Positions 44,424 to 57,233 of a stretch of DNA of 64,000 nucleotides are shown in pieces. The notes beneath the pieces are model-generated. The model was not told the DNA's origin, did not search any database, and worked only from the letters and a program-made list of their open reading frames with translations. Location of the stretch: assembly GCA_028015205.1 (NCBI GenBank), contig CM051512.1, positions 17,825,139 through 17,889,138 of the forward strand, read 5' to 3'. The stretch is from Mytilisepta virgata (lineage: Eukaryota > Mollusca > Bivalvia > Mytilida > Mytilidae). The translations under genes and the position numbers were made by a program. The number at the start of each line of letters is the position of its first letter. Position 1 is the first letter of the stretch.

Positions 44424-46449
44424 TTACGTGCAGAACCTCTTACTCTTTACAAGAAATTCAAATACATTGTAAAATACTTTTAGATTATATTCTAAGGAGA
44501 GATCAACACTGCCACACAAAAGTATGTTTACGATATATTCTTTACAGTTTTTCACAAACAAACTGAAATCAACCCCAGGACACAAAATTTGTTTCAACTC
44601 ACAAAATAAATCTTTCCTTAATTTATTGTAAGCAGGACATAGTAATAAATAGTGATCAGTGGTTTCCGCGATACCCAGGTCACATCGATTACAATTTCGA
44701 AAAGGGAGTAAATTATAGTGAAATAAATGATCGTTTAAACCACTTAGACCAAGTCGTAATCGAGTATGATAAATTTTACCATTTCCATTGCCAAATGAGA
44801 AATATTTAGGGGAAGACTCGGGAATCAAAACATTTAACAACTTTTCCTTGAACATATTTATAGATGTAGATTCCTGTATTTCTAATGGTAAGGAATTCCA
44901 GTCTCTGATAGTGGCTGGGAGAAAGGACGATGAGAAAGCAACAGTTCTCGATGGAGGTTGGATTATATAATGAACCCTCCGAAAATTATAATTTTGCGTG
45001 TTATGGTTCACGAGGGGATAAGTATCCCTTAAGTAATTGGGACATTTCCCATTTTTAATCTTGTATAATAGTACGAGACGGTTAATTTTTCGTCGATCTT
45101 TCAATCGTACCAAGTTTAATTCTTTCAGAAGGTTATCGTTTTTAGTAATTTTAAACGCACCTGTAATAAGTATTGACGCACGGCGCTGAACTTTTTCCAA
45201 TAGATCGGACTCGTATTTTGTACAGCTATCATAAATAACATCAGCGTGGTCAAAGATCGGTCTAATCATTGTTTTATATAATTTTTCAAGACATATACGA
45301 GGTAGATACCGTTTAACGCGCGTCATGATATCTAGACGTTTGTGTGCCTTTTTTGACATCTCAAGGATATGAGTATGCCAAGAGAGATTTTTAGACAGAT
45401 ATATACCGAGATGTTTATGTTCATTAACTTCTTGTAGTTTCACACCTTTTAGAAATAATGGTGGATAACAATGTTTAATTAACTTTTTTGAAAATATTAA
45501 AAACTTTGTTTTAGATGCATTAAACGTAATCCTCCATTGCTCTGACCATCTGCTGAGTTTTTCAAGATCAGTGTTTATCTCATTAATGTCTTGATTATTC
45601 ACAATTTTTCTAAGTAGAGACGTATCATCTGCAAATAATTTGATTTCACTGCGAATATCATTATTTATATCATTCAGGTATACTAAAAACAAAAGCGGTC
45701 AAGGATAGACCCTTGAGGAACTCCTGCAGAGATTAAATGAGTGGTAGAACTTTTACCGTTTATCACAACTTTCTGGGACCTACCACTTAAATAATCTTGA
45801 AGCCAGTTTATGACATTTCCACCCACCCCAAATTGTCGTAATTTAAAAAGAAGTCCTTCGTGCCAGACTTTGTCAAAAGCTTTTGATATATCCAAAAACA
45901 CAGCACAAACATCTTTTCCCTCATCTATACTTTTATAAATATTATGAGTTACATTTACCAACTGATTTACAGTAGAATCATTTTTCTTAAAACCACTGTT
46001 ATTTTCTATGAGTAAATGGTTCTCCGAGCAATGATCATATAATCGCTTAAATACTATTTTCTCGAGGAATTTAGATATAGAGGACAATAGAGCAATCGGT
46101 CTATAATTAGAAATATTTTGTCGGTCCCCATTTTTAAACACTGGACATATATTAGAAACTTTCCACATGGAAGGAACTATTCCTTGACGTAAAGAATAAT
46201 TGAAAATTTTTGTAAAAGGCTGATAAAGTGAATGTGCACAACGCTTCAATATGATGTTATTCAAACAATCAGGACCAGATGACTTATTAATATTGACAGA
46301 CTGGAAAAGTTTTAATACCTCAGACTCATTTGTTTGGATTTGCTCGAGTTTTTCGTTACATATCGAGTGAAAATCTGGCAATGGAATAGTATAGTTTGAA
46401 TCTAACTTCATATGTGACGAAAATAATTCGTTAAAGAGTTCTGCTTTTT
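44424..46449 (-). pseudogene. LINE ORF2, reverse transcriptase and C-terminus
   Basis: Reverse transcriptase palm motifs are visible: FLDISKAFDKVWH (motif A), SAGVPQGSIL (motif B) and LFADDTSLL (motif C, FADD). The upstream finger-region motif SGPDCLNNIILK is present. The frame breaks just after motif B (about 45690), where the downstream half restarts in another frame. The C-terminus has a knuckle, CNRCDLGIAETTDHYLLLC. The product would copy LINE RNA at the nicked target. It is inactive here because of the frameshift and the upstream insertion. Confidence 0.9.
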
Positions 46450-49400
46450 AGCTCACCTGACCCAAAGGGTCATGTGAGCTATTGCTATCACTTGGCGTCC
46501 GTCGTCCGTCCGTCGTCCGTCCGTCCGTCCGTCGTCCGTTAACTTTTTCAAACGTTAACTCCTCCAACACCATAAGTCCAACTGCAACCAAACTTGGTAC
46601 AGTTATTAATTGGTATGGGTGCTACAAATCTATTGTTTGGATTTTTGATTCGTATAAAAACATGGCCGTCATGGATAAAAATAGAACATAGGGGTAAATC
46701 ACAGTTTTTTGCAAATAAGTCAGAAACGGTCACAGATATCAAAATTCTGGCATAGGGTAAAAGTGATCAGCACCTCAAGATCTACCTGCCCTGAAATTTT
46801 GAAGAAGATCCAACGACCCATGTAGGAGTTATTGCCCTTTTTCTGCATTTTTTCCAAATTTTGCACTAATTAAGCTCAATATCTTGGATACTATAAAGGA
46901 AATTTGAAAAATTTAAATTTCATATTGTTAGGCACACAAAGATCTACAAAATTTGTAACAGGATCGAAGACATAGGTTCGTTCCTTTTAGGAGTTATTTG
47001 ACATTTTTGGCTTTTTTTTATGTTATTATTTCAAAAATCTTCTCTGAAACTACTATTCAAAATCCAATGAAACCTGGTAAGATTGTTCCTTAGGGTATCC
47101 TGCACAAATTTTATGCTTCGATTTTTGATCCGTCGAAAAACATGGCCACTGTTACTAAAAATAGAACATAGGGGTCAAACAACAGTTTTGCGCAAATATC
47201 TCAAAAATCATTAGGTTACGGCAAATTCTGGCAGGTTGAAAGTGTTCAGCATGATGAGAGCTACCTGTGTGCTGATTTTCGTGAAAATCTGTCAACTGAT
47301 GTTAGAGTTATTGCCCTTTTTTGAGATTTTTGGCTTTTTTTTATGTTATTGTTTCAAAAATCTTCTTCTCTGAAACTACTATTCAAAATCAAATGAAACT
47401 TGGTAAGATTGTTCCTTAGGATATCCTGCACAAAGTTTATGCTTCGATTTTTGATCCGTCGAAAAACATGGCCACTGTTACTAAAAATAGAACATAGGGG
47501 TCAAACAACAGTTTTGCGCAAATATCTCAAAAATCATTAGGTTACGGCAAATTCTGGCAGGTTGAAAGTGTTCAGCATGATGAGAACTACCTGTGTGCTG
47601 ATTTTCGTGAAAATCTGTCAACTGATGTTAGAGTTATTGCCCTTTTTTGACATTTTTGGCTTTTTTTTATGTTATTGTTTCAAAAATCTTCTTCTCTGAA
47701 ACTACTATTCAAAATCAAATGAAACTTGGTAAGATTGTTCCTTAGGGTATCCTGCAAAAAGTTAATGCTTCGATTTTTGATTGGTCGAAAAACATGTCCG
47801 CCCTTACTAAAAATAGAACATAGGGGTAAAATGCTGTTTTTTGCTATTTTTTCCTGAATTATAGAAAGAAAATGAAGATGAAAGCTACTTTCAAGGTAAA
47901 CATGGTATCCCGAGTTGAATGGTGATGATGAAAGTTTGTTTTGGAGGGTCATTTTTAAAATGGCTGCCATTTTCCCGCCATTTTTTACACTTGCTCGGAT
48001 TTCAACAATATTTGGTTTTTAAAGTAAACATGGTATCCTTAGTGAATGGTGATGATGAGATTTAGTTTATAGTGCATTGTTTGCCAGGTGAGCGATTCAG
48101 GCTCTTGAGAGCCTCTTGTTTTTTATGTTATTATTTCAAAAATCTTCTCTGAAACTGCTGAATGGATTTGGATAAAACTTAGCATGACTGTTCCTTAGGG
48201 TATCCTGCACAAAGTTTATGCTTCGATTTTTGATCCGTTGAAAAACATGGCCACTGTTACTAAAAATAGAACATATGGGTCAAACAACAGTTTTTCGCAA
48301 GTATCTCAAAAATCATTAGGTTATGGCAAATTCTGGCAGGTTGAAAGTGTTCAGCATGATGAGAGCTACCGGTGTGCTTATTTTCGTGAAAATCTGTCAA
48401 CTGATGTTAGAGTTATTGCCCTTTTTTGACATTTTTTGCTTTTTTTATGTTATTATTTCAAAAATCTTCTCCTCTGAAACTACAGAATGGATTTGGATAA
48501 AACTTAGCATGTTTGTTCCTTAGGGTATCCTGCACAAAGCTTATGCTTCGATTTTTGATCCGTCGAAAAACATGGCCACTGTTACTAAAAATAGAACATA
48601 GGGGTCAAACAACAGTTTTTCGCAAATATCTCAAAAATCATTAGGTTATGGCAAATACTGGCAGGTTGAAAGTGATCAGCATGATGAGAGCTACCTGTGT
48701 GCTTATTTTCGTGAAAAACTGTCAACTGATGTTAGAGTTATTGCCCTTTTTTGACATTTTTGGCTTTTTTTATGTTATTATTTCAAAAATCTTCTCCTCT
48801 GAAACTACTGAATGGATTTGGATAAAACTTAGCATGATTGTTCCTTAGGGTATCCTGCACAAAGTTTATGCTTCGATTTTTGATCCGTCGAAAAACATGG
48901 CCACTGTTACTAAAAATAGAACATAGGAGTCAAACAACAGTTTTTCGCAAATATCTTAAAAATCATTAGGTTACGGCAAATTCTGGCAGGTTGAAAGTGT
49001 TCAGCATGATGAGAGCTACCTGTGTGCTTATTTTCGTGAAAATATGTCAACTGATGTTAGAGTTATTGCCCTTTTTGACATTTTTGGCTTTTTTTATGTT
49101 ATTATTTCAAAAATCTTCTTCTCTGAAACTACTATTCAAAATCAAATGAAACTTGGTAAGATTGTTCCTTAGGGTATCCTGCAAAAAGTTAATGCTTGGA
49201 TTTTCGATTGGTCGAAAAACATGTCCACCCTTTCTAAAAATAGAACATAGGGGTCAAAATGCTGTTTTTTGCTATTTTTTCCTGAATTATAGAAATAAAA
49301 TGAAGATGAAAGCTACTTTCAAGGCAAACATGGTATCCCGAGTTGAATGGTGATGATGAAAGTTTGTTTCGGACGGCCATTTTCCCGCCATTTTTTACAC

Positions 49401-52055
49401 TTGCTCGGATTTCAACAATATTTGGTTTTTAAAGTAAACATGGTATCCTTAGTGAATGGTGATGATGAGAATGTTGTATAACAATGATTAAACTTCATAA
49501 TATGTGAGCTTTTAATATGCTATCACTTGGTGTCTGTCATCATCATTGTTAACAAATTTTCAAACATCTTCTCCTCTGAAACTACTAGGGGGATTTGGAT
49601 GAAACTTAGCATGATTGTTCCTGCAATATTTCCTTTTCAAGTACAATAAAAGCCTTAACCCACAATTTTTAGCTCACCTGACCCGAAGGGTCATGTGAGC
49701 TATTGCCATCACTTGGCGTCCGTCGTCCGTCCGTCCGTCGTCCGTCCGTAAACTTTTTAGCTCACCTGACCCGAAGGGTCATGTGAGCTATTGCTATCAC
49801 TTGGCGTCCGTCGTCCGTCCGTCGTCCGTCCGTCCGTCCGTCGTCCGTTAACTTTTTCAAACGTTAACTCCTCCAACACCATAAGTCCAACTGCAACCAA
49901 ACTTGGTACAGTTATTAATTGGTATGGGTGCTACAAATCTATTGTTTGGATTTTTGATTCGTAGAAAAACATGGCCGTCATGGCTAAAAATAGAACATAG
50001 GGGTAAATCGCAGTTTTTTGCAAATAAGTCAGAAACGGTCACAGATATCAAAATTCTTGCATAGGGTAAAAGTGATCAGCACCTCAAGATCTACCTGCCC
50101 TGAAATTTTAAAGAAGATCCAACCACTCATTTCAGAGTTATCACCCTTTTTTTGACATTTTTGGCTTTTTTTATGTTATTTTTTCAAAAATCTTCTCCTC
50201 TGAAACTACTGAATGGATTTGGATAAAACTTAGCATGATTGTTCCTTAGGGTATCCTGCACAAAGTTTATGCTTCGATTTTTGATCCATCGAAAAACATG
50301 GCCACTGTTACTAAAAATAGAACATAGGGGTCAAACAACAGTTTTTCGCAAATATCTCAAAAATCATTAGGTTATGGCAAATTCTGGCAGGTTGAAAGTG
50401 TTCAGCATGATGAGAGCTACCTGTGTGCTTATTTTCGTGAAAATCTGTCAACTGATTTTAGAGTTATTGCCCTTTTTTGACATTTTTGGCTTTTTTTTAT
50501 GTTATTATTTCAAAAATCTTCTCCTCTGAAACTACTGAATGGATTTGGATAAAACTTAGCATGATTGTTCCTTAGGATATCCTGCACAAAGTTTATGCTT
50601 CGATTTTTGATCCGTCGAAAAACATGGCCACTGTTACTAAAAATAGAACATAGGGGTCAAACAACAGTTTTTCGCAAGTATCTAAAAAATCATTAGGTTA
50701 AGGCAAACTCTGGCAGGTTGAAAGTGTTCAGCATGATGAGAGCTACCTGAGTGCTGATTTTCTTGAAAATCTGTATACTGATGTTAGAGTTATTGCCCTT
50801 TTTGACATTTTTGGCTTTTTTTTTATATTATTATTTCAAAAATCTTCTTTTCTGAAACTACTGAATGGATTTGGATAAAACTTAGCATGATTGTTCCTTA
50901 GGGTATCCTGCACAAAGTTTATGCTTGGATTTTTGATCCGTCGAAAAACATGGCCACTGTTACTAAAAATAGAACATAGGGGTCAAACAACAGTTTTTCG
51001 CAAATATCTCAAAAATCATTAGGTTACGCCAAATTCTGTAGGTTGAAAGTGTTCAGCATGATGAGAGCTACCTGCGTGCTGATTTTTGTGAAAATCTTTC
51101 AACTGATGTTAGAGTTATTGCCTTTTTTTGACATTTTTGGCTTTTTTTTATGTTATTATTTCAAAAATCTTCTTCTCTAAAACTACTATTCAAAATCAAA
51201 TGAAACTTGGTAAGATTGTTCCTTAGGGTATTCTGCAAAAAGTTAATGCTTGGATTTTTGATTGGTCAAAAACATGTCTGCCCTTACTAAAAATAGAACA
51301 TAGGGGTCAAAATGCTGTTTTTTGCTATTCTTTCCTGAATTATAGAAATAAAATGAAGATGAAAGCTACTTTCAAGGCAAACATGGTATCCCGAGTTGAA
51401 TGGTGATGATGAAAGTTTGTTTTGGACGGCCATTTTTAAAATGGCTGCCATTTTCCCCGCCATTTTTTACACTTGCTCGGATTTCAACAATATTTGGTTT
51501 TTAAAGTAAACATGGTATCCTTAGTGAATGGTGATGATGAGAATGTTGTATAACAATGATTAAACTTCATAATATGTGAGCTTTTAATTGCCATCACTTG
51601 GTGTCTGTCATAATCGTTGTTAACAAATTTTCAACATCTTCTCATCTGAAACTACTTGGGGGAATTTGATGAAACTTAGCATGATTGTTCCTGCAATATT
51701 TCCTTTTCAAGTACAATAAAAAGCCTTAACCCACAATTTTTACATAACTTCTTTCAAACATTTAAAAACGAAGACAACATATAGACCAAAAGATTTATAC
51801 TTGTATTTGAAGATTAATTAAAGCTTGTATTTTGTATTATGAATCATCAGATTGACCATGACTGTATCTTAATCAAGCGTAGGGAGAACTCATGCCCATT
51901 TCTTTCCAGAGGTTCTTAAAGGTTTTTAAAGGTATTTTCAGCATTTTACGTGACCTTTAATACTCAGTTTAGTTTACAACAAACATTAATATATTAATTT
52001 AGTTTATAGTGCATTGTTTACCAGGTGAGCGATTCAGGCTCTTGAGAGCCTCTTG
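46450..52055. mobile_element. pearl/HINE-like composite element inside the LINE
   Basis: The start has a terminal hairpin, AGCTCACCTGACCC...GGGTCATGTGAGCT, followed by a GTCCGTCC microsatellite (about 46495-46540). The body is a tandem array of about 325-bp units (GAAAAACATGGCCACTGTTA recurs near 47140, 47461, 48240, 48565, 48890, 50290, 50616 and 50944). The end is CAGGTGAGCGATTCAGGCTC with hairpin AGGCTCTTGAGAGCCT and CTTG. AGCTCACCTG and CAGGTGAGC are subterminal inverted repeats. Extra starts (49671, 49759) and an extra end (48062-48118) show nested or recombined copies. No protein is encoded. I recall this family as abundant in bivalves. Confidence 0.75.
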
Positions 52056-53533
52056 TTGTAAATTATCACTAATCATTTGTCCATTATAGAACAAGGGAGA
52101 ATACTATGTTGCGATTTTGACCCAAGTAAACTTTGGTTAATGACCAAAATTTTTTTACATTCAACGTAGGGTTTGATAATGTATCCATAAGTCGGGTTTC
52201 GTGCCTTTTCATCGCTTCTCGCTTGAGTCTATTTGCCTCGCGCCTTGAAATGATAATCTTAGTTCATTATCACCGGTAGGTATTCTCTTATATTTTGAGA
52301 AAGCTCTATCCGAACTCGAAACGCACGACGGACTTCGTTTGACACCCAGGGTTTATCCTTTGGTCTAATTATAACATTTTTATGGGGCACTAGATCACGC
52401 AGTATCATCGATATTAGATCGTACGTGTATTTTATTATATCATTAATATCATCGTATATTAGGAAAGCTGTAGAGAAAGGGGCATTAGACAATGCTTCAT
52501 TAATTACGTTAAAGTCAGCTGTTTTATAATCCCATACTTCTCTCTGATATGCCGTTGACTTTGAAACGTTAATATTTATTTTACAGTATATTGTACAGTG
52601 ATCAAGGTTTAATAACGGTGTTTTTACGCCCGATTCCATAACTAGAAATGGAGAGTCGCATAAAATAAGATCGAGAAGACTAGCATTATTATCAGTATAT
52701 CTGGTCGGCTCGTTAATCATTTGACATAAATTATTAGATTCACTAAAAGTAAACAGGCGTCTGCCTAATTCACTTTGATTATGATCATCTAACCAATGTC
52801 TACACTTATCATTGAAATCACCTAAAAGAAATATAGCATCAGGAGATGATTTCTTTACAGAGTCTAAAGATTCTTGAAGCAAATATAAAAATCTATCTCT
52901 CTCATTCGCTCGCTGATTAGGAGGACGGTAACACGAGCCTATTATAACATTATAATTCGAAGTAACAATTTCAACCCATATAATTCAAGGCCTCTTATTT
53001 CATGATCATATTTGCGTATCGATTTTAAACAGTCCGTAACGTATATACATACACCACCATAACCGGAATCATCATCGCGGTCATGCCGATATACTGAAAA
53101 ATTTTGTATGCTTACATCATCGTCGGATATTTTTGACGACAACCATGTCTCAGACATTGCACAACACGTCAAAGCATTCAGTATGGCAAAGAACGGATTC
53201 TATTTCTTCGAGTTTAACGGTATTACTATTTAGTTCCTTATCATACGTATATAAACTGCGGCAGTTTATATGACATATAGAAAGCTCGCGATTTGGCGGA
53301 CCCGGATTCGGATGAATGGTTCCGGACATGATTAGAAGTAAAAATATAATCACAGAAAGTTTGTACTCCGTGCTACATAAAGCCAACACGGTTATAACGG
53401 TACACGACAAATAAACGTACTGACATTTACTCAAGCGAGAACAATGAAACTTAAACAGGACTGGCCCATTTATGTTTTGAATAACCGAGTTCCATGATCC
53501 AATACTAATTCGATATTGCTGAACACTAATCAT
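52056..53533 (-). pseudogene. LINE ORF2, N-terminus and APE endonuclease
   Basis: In three frames from 53533 down: a hydrophobic N-terminus and TIHPNPGPPNRELSICHINC; then SETWLSSKISDDDVSIQNF and DSGYGGVCIYV; then FLLGDFNDKCRHW, INEPTRYTDNNASLLDLILC and LDHCTIY. These are the conserved blocks of the apurinic-type endonuclease that nicks the target (ETW, LLGDFN, LD.I, the final DH). Frameshifts lie near 53160, 52920 and 52250. The segment after the last one (FWSLTKVYLG) leads up to the insertion at 52055. Confidence 0.88.
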
Positions 53534-54139
53534 ATAGAAGTATTATACAGAGTTCCATTTCTATCACAAAGAGGTTTATATATTGCATACCATACACATA
53601 ACGATAAAATACAAAGACGATTAAACGATGTCACATATAGATAAAGAAAATTTGTAACACTTAATGTTATGCTACATGTAAACTGTAAAACAAAACAACA
53701 ATATACAAGAAAAAAACAAACTACAAAAATTAAAATACAAAAATAACAGATCATGACTTTGAAGTCGAAATATGGCTCAGAATAAGATTTAGGTTGGCTA
53801 AGGGTCATTTATAATTAATACATGTAAAATATAAAGATTTATTAAAGATTTATTTATCTTGAAAGGATTTTTATTGCAATCCAATGCAAAAGAAATAATT
53901 AGAGTTAATTTTGAATGGACAAACAATTGAAATTGAAGAAAACAAAAATCAACATGTGATTGTAAATTGAAGAACATAGAACTATATATGTATATAAATT
54001 AAACTATAATTGAAAATAAATTTCATGAACGACAAGTCAGGAGAGCTGCATCAACGGTGACCCAGGGTATGTGGTACAGCTCTTCAAACTTGTGTCTTGG
54101 TGAAAATTGTCAAGAGAAAAATACAAAAAATTATAAAAA

Positions 54140-54177
<38 letters not shown>

Positions 54178-54624
54178 AGACTAGTGATATAAACGTCAGA
54201 AATTTTCATAAATTAACATTATATCGCAATATTTGTGGCTAGTATAATTTTAATTATTGTCTAGTTGAAAGAGGTGTGGAATTCGCATTAGACTGATCTT
54301 AAGGTAGAGATGAAAATTAACTAATAAATAAATATAAATGGGATAATTATTAAAAGTTAAATTCACATTTTCATGAAGGCGTAAAATTGAAAAGCTGCAA
54401 CAACAGTGACCCAGGGTATGTACTGCAGCTATTCAAACTACTACGTCATAATAAAAGAAAACAAGCAAAAACAAAAACAAAAAAAATTTTTTTTTGTTAA
54501 AAGGGGGGGGGGGGTTGACAGTGAGATGAAAAATTTTGATTAAATTTACAGCTGAAGTTTTTTCTCAGTATCAATTTCACACAAGCTATATAATGCATTT
54601 TGTGATTTTCAAAATCAAGAAAAT

Positions 54625-55725
54625 CATACTAGTCAGTTAAATCAACGGAGTACCTTTGGAATATCGTCCAGTGTTTGAGATTTTCCTTGGCGGACTAATA
54701 TTGTTTTTTACAAATATTTTGCCATTGAACGGCCAAGCTGCTTTAACAAGCGGATGCTTAATGGCCTCCTTCAGCAAGAAAAGATTATAAGGTGTAAGTT
54801 CCTCGCTTACAGAGAGTACCGGGAGTGTTTTTTATTAAGCTTTTTGCTTTCATAACCTTTATTTTGTCTGTACGCCGAAGTAATTTACATATGATCGGCC
54901 TCTTCGGATTTCTAATGTTGACAACTGACGCCATAAGAAGTAGAGTTCAAGTTTTCATTTTGGAGGTCTGGTGTGTTTTCAGCTGCTTGTGCCGCTTGAA
55001 CTACGTCCTGGGTTTGTGCGTCGATATTGCCTGGATCTTCGTGTGGTATAGGACTAGCAGGAGGGAGTCTTGCAACTGTTTTTTTGCCTGTACGATGAGC
55101 AACTTCTATGTCAATATTTCTAATTTTAATGACGTTTTGAAGAAATCTTTAGCGATTTCCATGGTATCTTCATCTTGAGCTTCCGGTATTCCAAATATTC
55201 GGACAGTATTCTTTCGTGTATATTGAGCGGTGTCATTTAAGTCAAGTTTGAGTAAATTAATTGATTTACGAGTGTTTTTTACTTCTACTTCTAATCTCTT
55301 AATAGAGTTGTCTTTTTCACGTAATTCGGACTCTAAATTAGACTGTCTAGTGTTTAATCTATTAATTTCTTGCGATTTCGAATCAAGCCTAGTTTGAATA
55401 GTAAAAATATCACTTTCAACCTTTTTCTATTCTATCAGTTACAAACTGTTTAAGTGAACACGTTATTCGTTCTGTAGCTTTTTGTAGTTCTTTTTGTACG
55501 GCGTTATTTACTGTTTCAATAATTGCCTCTTGAAGACGCTGAGGTGAAAGAAGTGAAGATTCTTCACTAGCAAGTGAGACATCATCAAGCTTACGCTTAC
55601 GTTCGTCATCAGTGGTTTTGTCAATGCTTTCATCAGGTTTGATCTTCCACGATATTACTACTCTTGGAAGTATTGCCAACATCAATTTTTTGGCGTTTAG
55701 GGTTTTTACTTTTTCTTCTGTCCAT
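54625..55725 (-). pseudogene. LINE ORF1
   Basis: Starts at an ATG at 55725 (MDRRKSKNPKRQK). After an early frameshift it continues with ERKRKLDDVSLASEESSLL. A long coiled-coil-like region (LNTRQSNLESELREKDNSI) follows, then NTVRIFGIPE, the start of an RRM-like region, and RPIICKLLRRTDKIKVMKAK, as in the C-terminal domain of L1/CR1-type ORF1 RNA-binding proteins. Several stops at 54620-54800 show decay. It would package LINE RNA. Confidence 0.75.
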
Positions 55726-55740
55726 TTTATATCAAGATTA

Positions 55741-56945
55741 ACAAAATTATTGTAGAAAACGTATCACGTCTACTTTATTACGATTTATTTAAATGACCTC
55801 TGAGTTGTTCTCATTATATCCTTTGAATGAAATACTCCCTCAATGCTTCTTGGTGTCCCAGAAATAAGATGACTGTAAATTATGTCAAATGAAATTTGTT
55901 CCAGTTTTCAACTGAATCTGCTAGAATTGCAGGTACTAGTGTTCCAGAAATACCATGACCGTTGGATATGTCAAATAAATTTGTTTGTATCCTGAATATT
56001 CCAGAATTGCAGCTACTTGTTTCCCAGAATTATATCATGAAAGTAAATAATATTATAGTAATAAGACTTGTTTTGAAGCAATTTATCGGTGGATAAAGAT
56101 GGATGGATGAATAGTGTTTAACGTCCAGTGGCAACCAGCTGCATATCAGGACGAGAACATGTTGATATGACAATGATATATGATCACTGCTTTGTACTAG
56201 ATCGACACGCTGAGCCGGATTTTTGGTCAGTTCGTTTATTATTTTCTCTATTACATGTAATTTATTCAAGGGAGAAGCAATTGAAGCCAAGATGCTATCA
56301 TTATCAAATCTTCATGGCGACAGTAAATAAAGTTCTTAGTATCTGTACCATCGTAACCAGGATATTACAGAGGGTGTGCAATAATTGACGATGGTTCTTG
56401 AATGTCCCAAGCGAATCACATTTAGGGATCATCGGGAACGGCCGCTGGTGCATATGGAAGATTCTGAAACATATTTGACTATATATTTACGTTTGATTGT
56501 TGTAAAATAGAAACGTTTGGTGCTTTTGGTAGTTATAACGTTATTTCTGCACCCAAAGTTAATTTCCCTCCGACGACGACGACTTGGGTCCGAGTTTCCC
56601 GAGGGTTTGATCCCCGCACTCAACGGAGCGGCTGGGATCATGTCAATCTTTGATGTTTGCTGTACATACGTAGGGATAGAAAAAAATGAAAGTTGATTCA
56701 CAACTCACATTATATTTGCCAAGTTGACCAATGACGATGGGATTTTCATGCTACCCTGGGGATATTCCGTAAAGGGGGGGGGGGGGGGGGGGTGTGCAGA
56801 AATTGAAAAATCTATTGTATTCGAATTCTCTCTTACAAAACTTTAGATAGGTCGTGGAAATTGGTATAATATTGACACTTTAAGACTTTTCTGTCAGAAA
56901 TATGGGTGAAAATTTTGAGTTACCCAGAATAACTAGTGAAATCTT
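55741..56945. other. No gene seen
   Basis: Includes near-repeated phrases (ccagaattgcagctactag.. around 55920-56025) and a G-run of about 17 at 56776-56792. The frames at 56030-56388 on both strands recall a mussel dispersed repeat (cgtccagtggcaaccagctgcat) and are not called genes. Confidence 0.4.
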
Positions 56946-57233
56946 AGGGACGGGATCAAAAGTTCAATGTAGGATAAAAAACTTAATTCACATAGTTTTT
57001 TCACTGACCCCCCCCCCCCCCCCCCCCCCCCCACACCCCCCCCCCCCCCCCCCCCCCCCCACCTCCCCTCTTAACTTAATTTGGGAAATATTGATGGACC
57101 AATATGGGCATATCCAAAAATCGATATCGGATAACAAAACTTGCAGCGATTTTAACCCCCCCCCCCCCCCACCCCCAAAACTATTTGAATTAAGTGTTTT
57201 ATCCTACATTGAACTTTGTGATCTCGTCCCCTA
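56946..57233. mobile_element. Poly-C-cored MITE, copy 2
   Basis: Same ends and inner arms as 43225-43371 (AGGGACGGGATCAAAAGTTC; ATCCTACATTGAACTTTGTG), but the core is longer. Two C-rich tracts (about 57007-57060 and 57158-57176) enclose about 95 bp of unique DNA. The Pro-repeat frame over it is not a gene. Confidence 0.8.

Larger units (their letters stand above)
44180..55740 (-). mobile_element. CR1-like two-ORF LINE, split by a later insertion
   Basis: Minus-strand non-LTR retrotransposon. ORF1 lies at about 55725-54625. A spacer with two copies of a CAGCTCTTCAAACTT-type block (about 54035-54090, 54390-54440) follows. ORF2 begins at 53533 and ends at 44427, and a 3' UTR ends in an AAAT tandem tail at 44180-44193. 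A HPNPGP motif, an APE-type endonuclease and a C-terminal knuckle place it near CR1/Jockey-group elements. Several frameshifts and stops make it dead. A 5.6-kb element interrupts ORF2 at 46450-52055. Confidence 0.85.

Noticed and set aside
46450..52055. Canonical Helitron
   Set aside because: No 5'-TC start or CTRR 3' end and no A|T target. The T-run target, subterminal inverted repeats and tandem core fit Helentron-associated elements better.
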